Shown here piece by piece: positions 40,874-49,705 of a stretch of DNA of 64,000 nucleotides. Where the stretch lies: assembly GCA_017506865.1 (NCBI GenBank), contig JAFCMP010000112.1:682001-746000 (forward strand), in the 5' to 3' direction. Both the position numbers and the translations under genes were made by a program. This stretch comes from Tribonema minus. Taxonomy: Eukaryota; Sar; Xanthophyceae; Tribonematales; Tribonemataceae. How positions within the stretch are numbered: the first letter of the stretch is position 1; the number at the start of each line of letters is the position of its first letter. Under the pieces are notes generated by a model. The model was not told the DNA's origin. It searched no databases and worked only from the letters and a program-made list of their open reading frames with translations.

Positions 40874-42047
40874 TTGCCGCAATCCGCTTCGCCGCATTAA
40901 ACGGGACCGCTCCCTGCTTTGTCCTCTCCACTGCCGGCGACACGCGGCTGTAGTCGTGATCGACAAAATTGCACGACTGGCAGACCATCTGCACATTGCC
41001 ATCGTCGTAGAGCGGGTTCGGGTTGTGGAGACGGTCTGGTGATGCCAGGGTCGGCATTCCTGCCAACTCCAATATGCCGTCCTCGTCGCCGTAGTACAGT
41101 GACCTTCCGCACTCAGGCTTGGCGCAGTTCGGAGATACCTTTTGCTTGGCGATGAACACGATCTGGAAGCACTCTTTCCACTCCTTCAGGGTCTTGGTGG
41201 CGTACGTCACCAACTGCTGATTCTCATCTTCTGTTCGCCTCGTTTTTTTGGCAAGTATCTCCATTCTCGTCTTGTAGTGGCCGGAAGCGTTGAATCCAGC
41301 GACCGAGACCCAGCTTCGTGGTTTTGAACGTTGTGTAGGCACGGCGTCGTGGTGGACGGGGGTGTTGTGCCTGTTTGAGACACATTTGATCACCTGGTCA
41401 TCGTGGCAGTATTCGAGGTGGTCGAAAACGCGGTCCGGCGACATCGCATCAGGCCCAAACGTCACCATCTTCACCTGACACCCCGGGCGGCCGCACTGAC
41501 ACATGTCTGAGCCATTGAGACTTTGGATGGCCTCCCTCAGCTTGATGAGTGCCTTCTGTTCATCAAACTCGTGTCCACGACGTGTTGAACTTGTTTTCAT
41601 GTGTCCAACCATGATAGAGAGCATGTACTTCTCCGCAGGCTTCTGGGCCCACCTGCCTCCTTGCCAAACACTGATTTGACCATCGACAGGGTCGGGTTCT
41701 TCGGGGTGACCGACGGTCCGTTCGTTGGTGTGAGTGCAGGCGATGTCGCGGAGCAGGGGAGCGAGCTGACCGTGTCCGGCGTTGATGCAGCCGGGGCCGA
41801 TCTGTCGAGCGCGAGCCTCAAATCCTGTGCTGTTGGCGTAGTTGATGACGATGTGGTTCTCGTAGACATTGGCATAGGTCACATTGGCGTCGCCCTCAAA
41901 AATCTTTGTCACTCTGCTCTCCGCTTCATCCGTCGACTCGCACTTCACGAGGATGGCTTGTGTCATGACCCCTACGTTAGATTTGACATCCGCAAAGGAT
42001 GATGGTCCAGCATCCGCATCCCGCTTGCGTTTCTGCGTATTCATCAT
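40842..42047 (-). CDS. Zinc-binding HNH-like protein, virus-like
   Basis: About 401 residues from ATG 42047; the frame is open to 42077 but only with a TTG. A Cys-x-Cys...Cys cluster lies near 190-200. Near the C terminus Cys-x4-Cys is followed by Ser-Pro-Asp-Arg-Leu-His-Asn-Pro...Gly-Asn-Val-Gln-Met-Val-Cys-x2-Cys-Asn. That resembles the HNH-fold pattern in which an Asp-Arg-x-Asp/His stretch precedes Gly-Asn-Val-Gln and a Cys-x2-Cys-Asn. A nuclease or DNA-binding role is inferred; the middle is unassigned. The gene is intact and intronless. Confidence 0.6.
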   Translation of the reverse strand: MMNTQKRKRDADAGPSSFADVKSNVGVMTQAILVKCESTDEAESRVTKIFEGDANVTYANVYENHIVINYANSTGFEARARQIGPGCINAGHGQLAPLLRDIACTHTNERTVGHPEEPDPVDGQISVWQGGRWAQKPAEKYMLSIMVGHMKTSSTRRGHEFDEQKALIKLREAIQSLNGSDMCQCGRPGCQVKMVTFGPDAMSPDRVFDHLEYCHDDQVIKCVSNRHNTPVHHDAVPTQRSKPRSWVSVAGFNASGHYKTRMEILAKKTRRTEDENQQLVTYATKTLKEWKECFQIVFIAKQKVSPNCAKPECGRSLYYGDEDGILELAGMPTLASPDRLHNPNPLYDDGNVQMVCQSCNFVDHDYSRVSPAVERTKQGAVPFNAAKRIAAINERLAALAL

Positions 42048-42090
42048 GTCCGGCGAGGTTGTGATTGAGGTCCACAAACAAGTGCTTCCC

Positions 42091-42143
42091 CATATATTGA
42101 ATATATTTGTCTCGTGCCCGTGCGCGCAATAAATATATACACG
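42091..42143. promoter_or_regulatory. AT-rich ~50-bp motif shared, inverted, with 18147-18202
   Basis: It contains ATATTGAATAT, TTTGTC, CGTG, CGTG, GCG and AAATATATAC in order. A GAATCTTT follows at 42150-42157. It lies between the divergent ends of 40842-42047 (minus) and 42364-42567 (plus), so it could drive either gene. Confidence 0.45.
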
Positions 42144-42363
42144 TTGCTCGAATCTTTATCGGATATGACGCGCGCTACGCGTTCCGGCAGGCTCTGGACG
42201 GGCACCGTGCGGGGCGTGAGCCAGCAGCCTGTCAGCTTGGGGGGTGCTGAGGCGCATCAGTGGAACTGTTTGCCACTTCAGCGCTCGTGAAGATGATGCA
42301 CACAATGAGACACATGACATGAACACATCATATTTTATGTTGTACTTTTTGAATACACAAACA

Positions 42364-42567
42364 ATGGCCACCAGTTGGTTTCTCGGTACAATGCGGATGG
42401 CGGGCAACGCAAACCTGACCAAGGCCACGTTGGACCGGTTGCGCGCGCAGGCACTTCAGGCCGCGCGCAGGCCGCGCGCTCAAAATCACGAGACGTCTAG
42501 CACCCCCGAGGAGATCCACGCCCCGAAACGATGCGAAGGGGCTGGATTTGTGTACGTCGAGAAATGA
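42364..42567 (+). CDS. Possible small protein, 67 residues
   Basis: It starts at an ATG after a clearly AT-rich stretch (42325-42360) in otherwise GC-rich DNA, as seen before other virus-like genes here. The product is basic with an Arg/Ala-rich helix. No family is recognised; it may be spurious. Confidence 0.3.
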   Translation: MATSWFLGTMRMAGNANLTKATLDRLRAQALQAARRPRAQNHETSSTPEEIHAPKRCEGAGFVYVEK

Positions 42568-42771
42568 TGCCCCGAGACGACCCCCTGCCCCTCCATTGCC
42601 GCGCGCGCGCACGTCCCTGATGCGCCCTCACCACTGTGCGCCATCCTCAACAGAACCAGCGCTGCCTTATGCTGCATGAGCGCACCGCGCACCCTCAAGT
42701 GTAGCGTGCCCTTGCACGTGTACTTGTGGAAGGACTCGGCATCGTAGAAGAGGTGCCTTTGCAATGGTGCG

Positions 42772-43137
42772 TTGTGGAACGTTATTTTGGATGGCTACTA
42801 TTATATGTCGATGGGCGGTGTTTTTCAAGAAAACGGCTTTTCAACTCTGCAGAGGAAAAACATGTTTCAATGGATATGCATCCCACTGCGGCTGGCCCTG
42901 GCGGTTGCTGCAGCCTTTGCACCCCGCAAGCTGGTGGTCACTTTAGCCCTGCTAGCCGCAGCACTTAATTTAACAGCACACTCTCAGGTGGTGTGGTCAC
43001 GCCGCACTCACGGCGTTTTGGCCCTCGCGGTGGCTGAAGCCGCGGCACTTGAAACAGGCGGAGTTATAATATCTCTCATCATGGCTGCAGACGCCTTGTA
43101 CAGCTGTGTGACGCACACACCTCGCTTTAAGCAGTAG
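42772..43137 (+). CDS. Small multi-pass membrane protein, virus-like
   Basis: 121 residues. An N-terminal segment with Gln-Arg-Lys-Asn-Met-Phe-Gln-Trp-Ile-Cys-Ile-Pro-Leu-Arg leads into hydrophobic stretches at about 42-58, 59-72 and 88-105, with Val-Trp-Ser-Arg-Arg-Thr-His in between. Three or so membrane helices are likely. The Cys-Ile-Pro-Leu-Arg and Trp-x-Arg-x-x-His motifs recall small conserved membrane proteins of large algal viruses, but I cannot name the family. The ATG at 42802 is an alternative start. Confidence 0.5.
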   Translation: MWNVILDGYYYMSMGGVFQENGFSTLQRKNMFQWICIPLRLALAVAAAFAPRKLVVTLALLAAALNLTAHSQVVWSRRTHGVLALAVAEAAALETGGVIISLIMAADALYSCVTHTPRFKQ

Positions 43138-43978
43138 GCAGAGAGAGGTCATGTGCTCGCACGAGCAAGATACATTGGCCATTCCCTGTGCGCTGATACG
43201 CATCTATTGTTTTTGAAGCCTGTTACCAGCCTTCTGTACTAAAAAAATATGTTGTACTAAACACAGACGTGTGTAATGAAGGTGGCCACAGCGATGACAC
43301 TCTGCTGCGCGGCCACGGCACCTGTTCGGACAGGGGGCCGGTTCCATCATGGCTGTTGCCTGTCAGACGGGCTGTTTCGCAACATTTGCCACCTGTTCCG
43401 CCACCACCGCGGCATTCCTGCCCGGTGGACCGCTCGTGTGCAAAGGCCTGTTCGACGCGTGCACGGTGGGGTGCGCAGTCATGATGGCCACCCCCACACC
43501 CTGAGCATGAACATGCGTTTGGTAGACAGGATACATGTACTTCACTTTGTGCAGCCACACACGGACGGCACCGGATACCGTACGTGAGGAATCTGAGGAT
43601 GAAAATGATAAAGTCAGGGGGACGAACGCATCCGTGAGGTGTTGCGGGCCGCGCGTGCAGAGATTCTGCGACACGCCATGACTGAACAGGCAAAAGAATG
43701 CCCTGCGCACTGTCGCAAACGCGATTGGGTGAGACGCCGGCGCTGCACACATTCGGGAAAGTCGCATGCACATTCGGGAAAGTCGCATGTGGATTTGGGC
43801 AGCACCTGCCGTGTTCCCCGCGCTCTGCATGCGCTGAACCGTGAAGCAAGCGGCAAAGCGGTGAAGCGGTGAGCGGTCATGTAGAATGTATATTTAGAAA
43901 TCTCTATCGAAGATTCGGGGCGGACCGCCGCCGCCGCAAACAAACACCTCCATTCACCCGAATCTGCTGTAGTGATAG
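43138..43978. other. Intergenic, no gene recognised
   Basis: This contains a short direct repeat (CACATTCGGGAAAGTCGCATG twice with small changes, 43746-43791) and an AAGATTCGGGGCGG near 43908. The longer frames here overlap on both strands and look like chance. It ends at the target duplication of the next element. Confidence 0.4.
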
Positions 43979-43982
43979 GATG
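43979..43982. repeat. Target-site duplication, left copy (GATG)
   Basis: GATG directly precedes the left inverted repeat and directly follows the right one (49683-49686). Confidence 0.65.
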
Positions 43983-44064
43983 AGGAGAGAATTTTTTGGA
44001 GCAATCCCCGGATACTAAAAGGCACCACAGGACATTAATGCAATGATCAAGTTGAAGATTGCAC
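43983..44064 (+). repeat. Left terminal inverted repeat, 82 bp
   Basis: Its reverse complement is identical, by eye, to 49601-49682. The outer end is AGGAGAGAATTTTTTGG and the inner end GAAGATTGCAC. Confidence 0.93.
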
Positions 44065-44142
44065 GTATGGACTTGTATTTATAAAGGCCCAAGGGAGGCC
44101 GGGTTGCCTATGCAATCGAAAAGCTTGCGTCAACGCAGCAGC

Positions 44143-47100
44143 CTAGTCTGCGCTGTGCCCTAGGAGCTTGGATACCGGCGCCGCAACACAGCCCAGCATT
44201 CGCGCTCCACGTGTGTACGCCATGACGCGCTCCGCCAACTCCCGCGCCAGCGATATGCTCAGCTCAATGAGGATCTGACGCTTAGCTAACCCGGCCTTGC
44301 GTAACACATCTGCCTTCCCCCCCCCTGAGCACAGTGCTGAGTGCATTGCCAACTCCTTAACAAAAAGGCTTGTCTGCTTGCCCAGCCGTCCGTACGACTC
44401 CTGCACGAATGGCACAAAAGCCCAAGATGACGTCAAGGTGCCGGTGTGGTGCTTGACCTTCGCGTCCTCCCCCACCCCAGCAGCATAGCCGTCCGTGTTC
44501 GAGGCATTTGTTTTGCCTGTCAGGTACGAGCTCGCTGTGGGCGCGCGCACACTTGTGTCTAGCACTATTCCCTTGTTACGGTATGCACTGCTAAAGTGCA
44601 GACACCCTGGGTCAATGACTGTGTCCGCCCGATACCCCGGTACCTTGAAGACGCTAGCGTCCTCATTGCGGACAATAGAGACATGGTGCTGTCTCAAGAT
44701 GCGCTGCAGGCACCGCTTTTGGGCAGTGTGTGTCGCGTTGTGCCCCCGTATGTGCTGGCTGGGGCAGCTGATCGCATGCGTGGAGGTGGGGCTCACATCA
44801 CTGCACCGCCATGGGCACACCTCGCCCTGTATGCCCCACCCGTCTGTGAAGATCGCAATCAAAATCATCGTGGCTGCTGCCATACTGGACATGGGCGCCG
44901 CACCCGGGCGGTCATTGGCAGTGGGTGGCACGCTCATCCACGCCATTGCCCCGGACGCACGCTGGCTGCGCAGCTGCGCCAGGACCCGTGCGCTAGCCTG
45001 TTGGCGGCGGCGGCTGGTGTCGCGCGAGTCACCAATAGGTGCAGCCTGCGTCGGCTTGCCCACGGCACCAGCCGAGGCAGCCTCTAGGTCCTCCACCAGG
45101 CAATCCTCGTATTGACGTCGAAGAACATTTGAAAGGCCGGCTTGTAGTCCGTGCGTGAAGTGACCGCGCCGGCGGCGGGGCACTACCTTCCTGCAGATCT
45201 CGTCAGCATAGGCCTCCCAGTCGTCGTCGTCGTCCTCCTGCCCGCCGCTGCAGCTGCTTTCTTCCGCGCTAGTTTGTGTTTTAGCGGGCGTGGAAGGGGC
45301 AGCCGCGGCAGCGGCTTGAGGGCCAGGTACGGTCGCCGCCGCAGCGGCCGCCTCGGCGCCAGGCACAATGCCGTGGGTGTGTGGGGCTGGCTCAGTGGTC
45401 ACTGTCTCCGTGACGGCAGTTGCGGCGTAGATCGCTTGCACCGCAGTGGGGAGCGTCGACGCTGCGGCCGTCGTATTTGCTGCCCACCGTAGCAACGATG
45501 CTGGGAGCTGCTCGACCACAGCTGTGCGTGATTTTTCGCCGCCATCAGCTGTCAGCGCTCGCGTAGAGCGTCGCACGGCCTCGATGATTGGCGGCAGTCC
45601 CTGGTCCTCGCGTATTGCGCATGAGTGCTGCGCGAACCAGGTGACTGCGCCGTGTTCGTCAGTGCCGAGCCTCAGGGCCCCTGCTGCCACAGTGGCATGA
45701 ATTATTGCCGGCCTCAGTGTTGTGCATGCCTGGGCCGTGTATGCGGCTGGTGCCAGTAGCCCCAAAAACGGCATGCCCAGACCGCCTCGTCGCTCCGGCA
45801 ACCGTGACGCCCGCAGTGGCACTGCGATGTCCGTGAGTTCTGGCGGGCCCAAGCGCGGCAATACCAGCACGCTGCCACTGCTGGCTTCCTCATTGTCACC
45901 AGCAGTGCAGGCGGCCAGCAGGTGTGACTTCATGGCTGCCGCGGTAGAGCAGCCGTGCAGATGCAGCATGCGTTCGAGCGTCCATGCACAGAACCCGTCA
46001 AACGCGTGCAACCATGTCTCACTCAAAGCCGTGTCAACGACCCGAGCTAAGAAGCCCATGCGCTTCGTCAGTGACCTGCGTAGAATGAACTGTGCTGCCT
46101 GTAGGTGATGCCGCGCCATTCCAGCTAGCTGCCACGACAATCGCCATGTCCCTGCGTCGACAAGATGCTTGCTCATGGCAGCGTGCACATAGGCTGGGTG
46201 CCCTACCGGTACCCCGACCGACGTAAAGCCCTGACTGGATTCTGGCATGGTGGTGTCCACAAACGGTATGTCAAGGGCGCGCAGGCGTGCTCTGGCCGCT
46301 TCATCAAACACTGTGCCGCGCATGGCGATGGCCAGCGACTTGTCTGGTCGAACGCGTAGGCCCCCTGCCGCCAGCCGGCGGATCACCTCTGCCACCCCAG
46401 CGGCCGCTGCATCGTCGAAGTAGGCAGCTTGCAGCACGTTGAGGTCATCCAGGAAAGCGCAGTGCGGGGCTGGCGGATCCGCTGTGCTGTGGCCGTAGGC
46501 CGGCATACTGCCGGGCGTCGCATTCACTCCATCAGGGTAGAAGAGTAGGAAGGCCGCTGCCACTGCAAAGTACAGCGGCCCTAGAGGGTCCCCTTGCTGG
46601 CACCCTAGGTGGGAGCAGATAATGCGAGCTTCACCGTTCACCTCCACCCGCATCTCTGGGGCAGTGTCACCACAGTATTCGGACTCAAAGTGCGGGAGCA
46701 GCTCCGGACAGAAGAGCATAAGCCCCCGCACAATGGCGGCGCGATCCACACTGTTAAATGCGTTCTCACAGTCCAGTTGGATAGTGGTGCCATACAGCTC
46801 GTGCCACACGCGCGCGCGCGCTGCCACATGCTCGACGCCAGACCGGTATCCTACGCCAAACTGCGACATGGAGGCCAGCAGCCCCGATATCTTGCCCTTG
46901 ACACTCCGTGCCGCTGTGGACCCGAGGAGTCTGCGCCAGACACTGGAGCAGGCGATCGGACGCCGCTTCTGTCCTATGCCTGAGAGGGCCGCGGCGCGGA
47001 GAAGCCGTTGCGATTGCTCCGGCAGCAGTTCGGGCTCAACAAGCAGCGTCGTGAACACCTTGGCCAGGTGATGGGCGAATGCCGGTTCCATCACATCTGA

Positions 47101-47673
47101 TTCTGAATCACCAGCTAGTCCTGGCGAGGCACTGCTCACGGGGCGGGTGGCTGCTTTCACTGGTGCACCAGGCCCAGCGGCCATCAAGAGGTGTTCATAG
47201 CGTAGGCCGTCCAGCCCTCCTGCCTTCCCCGCCCCTGCTGCGGACAAGGTCGACAGTATGTCTGCCGCCTCCACTTCGAGGCGCCGTCCGGCTGCGCTGG
47301 CAGCATCCTCAGGCCTATCGCTGTGATCATGTGCCTGACCCGATTCGAAGACAGGACTGCCGCTGCCAGCTGGCCCGGTGGTCGTTGCCACCCCTGCGCT
47401 GTGTAAGCAGTGCCGCCGGGCGTCGCGTACCAGGCCGCGCACTTGCTCCATTGGCGTATCGACTACCCCCGGCCGGGTGCCAGTTTCAGGGTGCTTTGCT
47501 GCCAGCACCTGTGCCGTGACCTCGTCTGCTGGGGCGCATGCTTCACGCGCCTCTAGTCGTGCGGCAGCCAAGCCTACCCCCCGTCGCTTGCCTGAGAGGG
47601 CAGCGCATGCTGTTTGCTGCCTGGAGTCAGCCTCCGTCCAGTCGGCATCGAAGTTCGCTTGTGCCGACGCCAT
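44143..47673 (-). CDS. R2-like reverse transcriptase with C-terminal restriction-like endonuclease region
   Basis: 1,176 residues, ATG at 47673. Reverse transcriptase motifs: Gly-Gly-Leu-Asp-Gly-Leu-Arg early, motif A Leu-Asp-Cys-Glu-Asn-Ala-Phe-Asn-Ser-Val-Asp, motif B Cys-Gln-Gln-Gly-Asp-Pro-Leu-Gly-Pro-Leu, motif C Phe-Leu-Asp-Asp-Leu. The C terminus carries Cys and His residues for a zinc knuckle, then Arg-Ala-Asp-Thr, Leu-Asp-Thr-Ser-Val and a Lys helix, resembling an R2-type nuclease. The 5' end overlaps the preceding frame by 100 bp. By comparison with the single long frame of copy B, the two frames probably form one protein joined by a frameshift between 47574 and 47673. Confidence 0.87.
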   Translation of the reverse strand: MASAQANFDADWTEADSRQQTACAALSGKRRGVGLAAARLEAREACAPADEVTAQVLAAKHPETGTRPGVVDTPMEQVRGLVRDARRHCLHSAGVATTTGPAGSGSPVFESGQAHDHSDRPEDAASAAGRRLEVEAADILSTLSAAGAGKAGGLDGLRYEHLLMAAGPGAPVKAATRPVSSASPGLAGDSESDVMEPAFAHHLAKVFTTLLVEPELLPEQSQRLLRAAALSGIGQKRRPIACSSVWRRLLGSTAARSVKGKISGLLASMSQFGVGYRSGVEHVAARARVWHELYGTTIQLDCENAFNSVDRAAIVRGLMLFCPELLPHFESEYCGDTAPEMRVEVNGEARIICSHLGCQQGDPLGPLYFAVAAAFLLFYPDGVNATPGSMPAYGHSTADPPAPHCAFLDDLNVLQAAYFDDAAAAGVAEVIRRLAAGGLRVRPDKSLAIAMRGTVFDEAARARLRALDIPFVDTTMPESSQGFTSVGVPVGHPAYVHAAMSKHLVDAGTWRLSWQLAGMARHHLQAAQFILRRSLTKRMGFLARVVDTALSETWLHAFDGFCAWTLERMLHLHGCSTAAAMKSHLLAACTAGDNEEASSGSVLVLPRLGPPELTDIAVPLRASRLPERRGGLGMPFLGLLAPAAYTAQACTTLRPAIIHATVAAGALRLGTDEHGAVTWFAQHSCAIREDQGLPPIIEAVRRSTRALTADGGEKSRTAVVEQLPASLLRWAANTTAAASTLPTAVQAIYAATAVTETVTTEPAPHTHGIVPGAEAAAAAATVPGPQAAAAAAPSTPAKTQTSAEESSCSGGQEDDDDDWEAYADEICRKVVPRRRRGHFTHGLQAGLSNVLRRQYEDCLVEDLEAASAGAVGKPTQAAPIGDSRDTSRRRQQASARVLAQLRSQRASGAMAWMSVPPTANDRPGAAPMSSMAAATMILIAIFTDGWGIQGEVCPWRCSDVSPTSTHAISCPSQHIRGHNATHTAQKRCLQRILRQHHVSIVRNEDASVFKVPGYRADTVIDPGCLHFSSAYRNKGIVLDTSVRAPTASSYLTGKTNASNTDGYAAGVGEDAKVKHHTGTLTSSWAFVPFVQESYGRLGKQTSLFVKELAMHSALCSGGGKADVLRKAGLAKRQILIELSISLARELAERVMAYTRGARMLGCVAAPVSKLLGHSAD

Positions 47674-49361
47674 AGCTGCGTTGTTTGGTTTGGGGCCCGC
47701 AGGGCCGCTGCTGCTGACAGCGTCTTTCTCAGTAGCTCCGCGAAGTCGCCAGACAGCAACGCTGCCAGCCGGGCCGCAGGCGGCATACCGGTTCCCTCCG
47801 GTTGCCTACCAAAGGCCATCGCTGCTAGCAGGTGCAGCAGCCTGTAGCCGCGCTGCACTAGAGTCTGAGAAACCTGATGAGCAAACGCCCCGGCACCATG
47901 GTGGAGGCGCACCCGTGCCGCCTCACGTGCACTGTCTGTGGCGTCCGCCAGTAGTCGTGTGGCGTGCTCCACTAGCCGTGCCCACTGGGTGCACTGCAGC
48001 TGAGTGCGGAAGGGGTTGGCAGTCGTGGTGAACCGCAGCAGCAGTAGATCCGCCTCATTGGTCTGGTCAAGTGCGTGGACGACCGAGGGCGTCGAGAGGT
48101 CCCAAGCCAGGGATGCTCGTGCCTGGGGCTTTGAGGGCCTGCCACTGGTGGTGGTGGTCGGGGGGGGCGGTGACGCGGCATCGTCCGGCGGGTCCACGTC
48201 CATGTCCGCCCATCCCACGGCCGTCCCGTGGGGGGGGCTGCTGTCCTGCAGCCTCAGGCTGTCAGACTGAGTGCGGCTGCCGGCGCTGCTAGGCGGTGCC
48301 GCAGCAGCTGCCGTTCGGCGCCGGCGTTGCGCGCCGGTTGCCGTGGCCGCCGGGCGTTTCTTGCTAGACTTTGAGTTGGCAGCGCCACTAGCCGGCACCG
48401 CCGGTAGTTTTGGAGGTGTCGCTGCGGCAGCCCCCGCCGCCGCGGCCGCGCCGTCGCTACCCGCACCCCCGCCCTCGGACTGGCCCGGGGGTACTGCCAG
48501 GCGTGCGCGCGTGGGGGCGCTTCCATTCCGTCGACACGTGTGGCATGGCGAGGTCAGCGCGCATTGCCTCTGCCCCGCGCTGGCTGACATATGGACCAGG
48601 CCGCAGGCACCTGTGCATGCACTCAGCTTCCTTACCGCCCGTAGGAAGTCTTCTGCCGTGCAACCATACATGGTGCTCATCTCCTGCACATGCTTGGCAT
48701 GGTGTGCCCCAGTGCTGCAGGTACTGCTGCCTGAAGGGGCACGGTCACCGGATGGGTCGTGATCAACCTGCTGCCGGATGCCCTTGGCGTATGCTGCCGC
48801 CGGATTTTGCTGACAGTGTGATGTGCTCGCCTCAGGGTTCAGCATCGACCTCGTGCAGCTACCACCGTTGAAGTGGGCCACTACCGGTGCCATGCGGCTC
48901 GCAGCTGACAGTTTGCCTCGCTGTTTGCTGTCCTCTTTCTGACCAAGCTGCCAAAATGCCAGTGTGCATAGTGGACACCTCAGTGGCACAGGCTGCTGTG
49001 GCAACTGCAGCGCAGTACGGGGCTGTGTCCGACTCGGAGCCGTGATGTGGGTGCTGTCAGCTTGAGTGGTCGCCGGCGCTGTCATAGTGGTTGGCAAGGG
49101 TGGAGGTGCCGCAGGGGCGACAAGCAGTTCAAAGTGTCCCACATTTGTATATAGCCCAGGCGGCGTCCACAGCACATCCAGATGGCAGTCAGGCTGAGCT
49201 GGAGTCGCCGGTGCGAATACCGCTGGCAGCCCCATCAGTTGTGCCAGCACCAGCCCTGTTGATTTTTGCGTGCTGCCAGTGGCCTGAGGCTTGGCCTGCC
49301 ACACCGTCACCGAGACCGCGTAGACCGCTGCAACAATGGCCCACACAGATTGCACAATCAT
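47574..49361 (-). CDS. N-terminal half of the R2-like protein of copy C (zinc fingers)
   Basis: About 595 residues from ATG 49361 (open to a TTG at 49376). A hydrophobic start is followed by Cys-x2-Cys clusters at ~150 and ~255-290, a poly-Ala/Pro/Ser linker with Lys/Arg blocks, and a helical region ending Gly-Asp-Phe-Ala-Glu-Leu-Leu. That region corresponds to the part of copy B just before its reverse transcriptase. The last ~30 residues lie in the overlap with the next frame. The start codon lies inside one arm of a 56-bp inverted repeat, so an RNA hairpin could affect translation. Likely role: nucleic-acid binding and target choice. Confidence 0.7.
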   Translation of the reverse strand: MIVQSVWAIVAAVYAVSVTVWQAKPQATGSTQKSTGLVLAQLMGLPAVFAPATPAQPDCHLDVLWTPPGLYTNVGHFELLVAPAAPPPLPTTMTAPATTQADSTHITAPSRTQPRTALQLPQQPVPLRCPLCTLAFWQLGQKEDSKQRGKLSAASRMAPVVAHFNGGSCTRSMLNPEASTSHCQQNPAAAYAKGIRQQVDHDPSGDRAPSGSSTCSTGAHHAKHVQEMSTMYGCTAEDFLRAVRKLSACTGACGLVHMSASAGQRQCALTSPCHTCRRNGSAPTRARLAVPPGQSEGGGAGSDGAAAAAGAAAATPPKLPAVPASGAANSKSSKKRPAATATGAQRRRRTAAAAAPPSSAGSRTQSDSLRLQDSSPPHGTAVGWADMDVDPPDDAASPPPPTTTTSGRPSKPQARASLAWDLSTPSVVHALDQTNEADLLLLRFTTTANPFRTQLQCTQWARLVEHATRLLADATDSAREAARVRLHHGAGAFAHQVSQTLVQRGYRLLHLLAAMAFGRQPEGTGMPPAARLAALLSGDFAELLRKTLSAAAALRAPNQTTQLWRRHKRTSMPTGRRLTPGSKQHALPSQASDGG

Positions 49362-49609
49362 TTGACTGAACAGCAACAGTTCGCTTCAGGACGCTGTGCG
49401 GACGGTGATGCACCCGTCAAACTTCAAATCGAAGATGATGGTCAATACTGAGCGTGACAGTTGATGTTAAACTTCAACTTGAAGTTATACTTCAATCACA
49501 GTAGCGCCTTGAGTCAAGTTTGTCCAATTTGAAGTTTGAAGATTGCACCATTATCCGCAAAGCGTCCTGAAGCGAACTGTTGCTGTTCAGTCAAATGATT
49601 GTGCAATCT
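49347..49609. repeat. 56-bp inverted repeat forming a potential hairpin at the 5' end of copy C
   Basis: Arms at 49347-49402 and 49554-49609 match at 55 of 56 positions by eye (one G/T difference), with a 151-bp loop. The outer arm overlaps the right terminal inverted repeat by nine bases. Within the loop the inner repeat sequence GAAGATTGCACC recurs at ~49541. Such nested copies of the same end suggest snap-back copying or a recombination scar. Confidence 0.9.
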
Positions 49610-49682
49610 TCAACTTGATCATTGCATTAATGTCCTGTGGTGCCTTTTAGTATCCGGGGATTGCTCCAAAAAATTCTCTCCT
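49601..49682 (-). repeat. Right terminal inverted repeat, 82 bp
   Basis: Exact inverse of 43983-44064; the outer end reads CCAAAAAATTCTCTCCT and is followed by GATG. Confidence 0.93.
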
Positions 49683-49705
49683 GATGCGGTTCAAATGTAA
49701 GGAGG

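Larger units (their letters stand above)
43983..49682 (-). mobile_element. R2-like reverse-transcriptase element bounded by 82-bp terminal inverted repeats, copy C
   Basis: The 5,700-bp element has perfect 82-bp inverted repeats at both ends and a GATG target duplication outside them. Inside, on the minus strand, is a reverse transcriptase protein of the R2 type in two overlapping frames. The 3' part matches copy A at 1-630, but copy A has no inverted repeat. Inverted repeats plus target duplication are a DNA-transposon signature and are not known to me for R2-clade elements. Possible explanations are a composite element or a DNA transposon that carries the retroelement. It splits the virus-like segment. 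Confidence 0.85.

Noticed and set aside
43223-43849. A 208-codon minus-strand frame
   Set aside because: Overlaps equally open frames on the other strand, Cys/His/Arg scattered without pattern, contains a short direct repeat; likely chance.
44143-49361. DIRS-type element (inverted repeats plus reverse transcriptase)
   Set aside because: DIRS elements carry a tyrosine recombinase and Ty3-like RT/RNase H; this element has an R2-like reverse transcriptase and no recombinase frame inside its borders.
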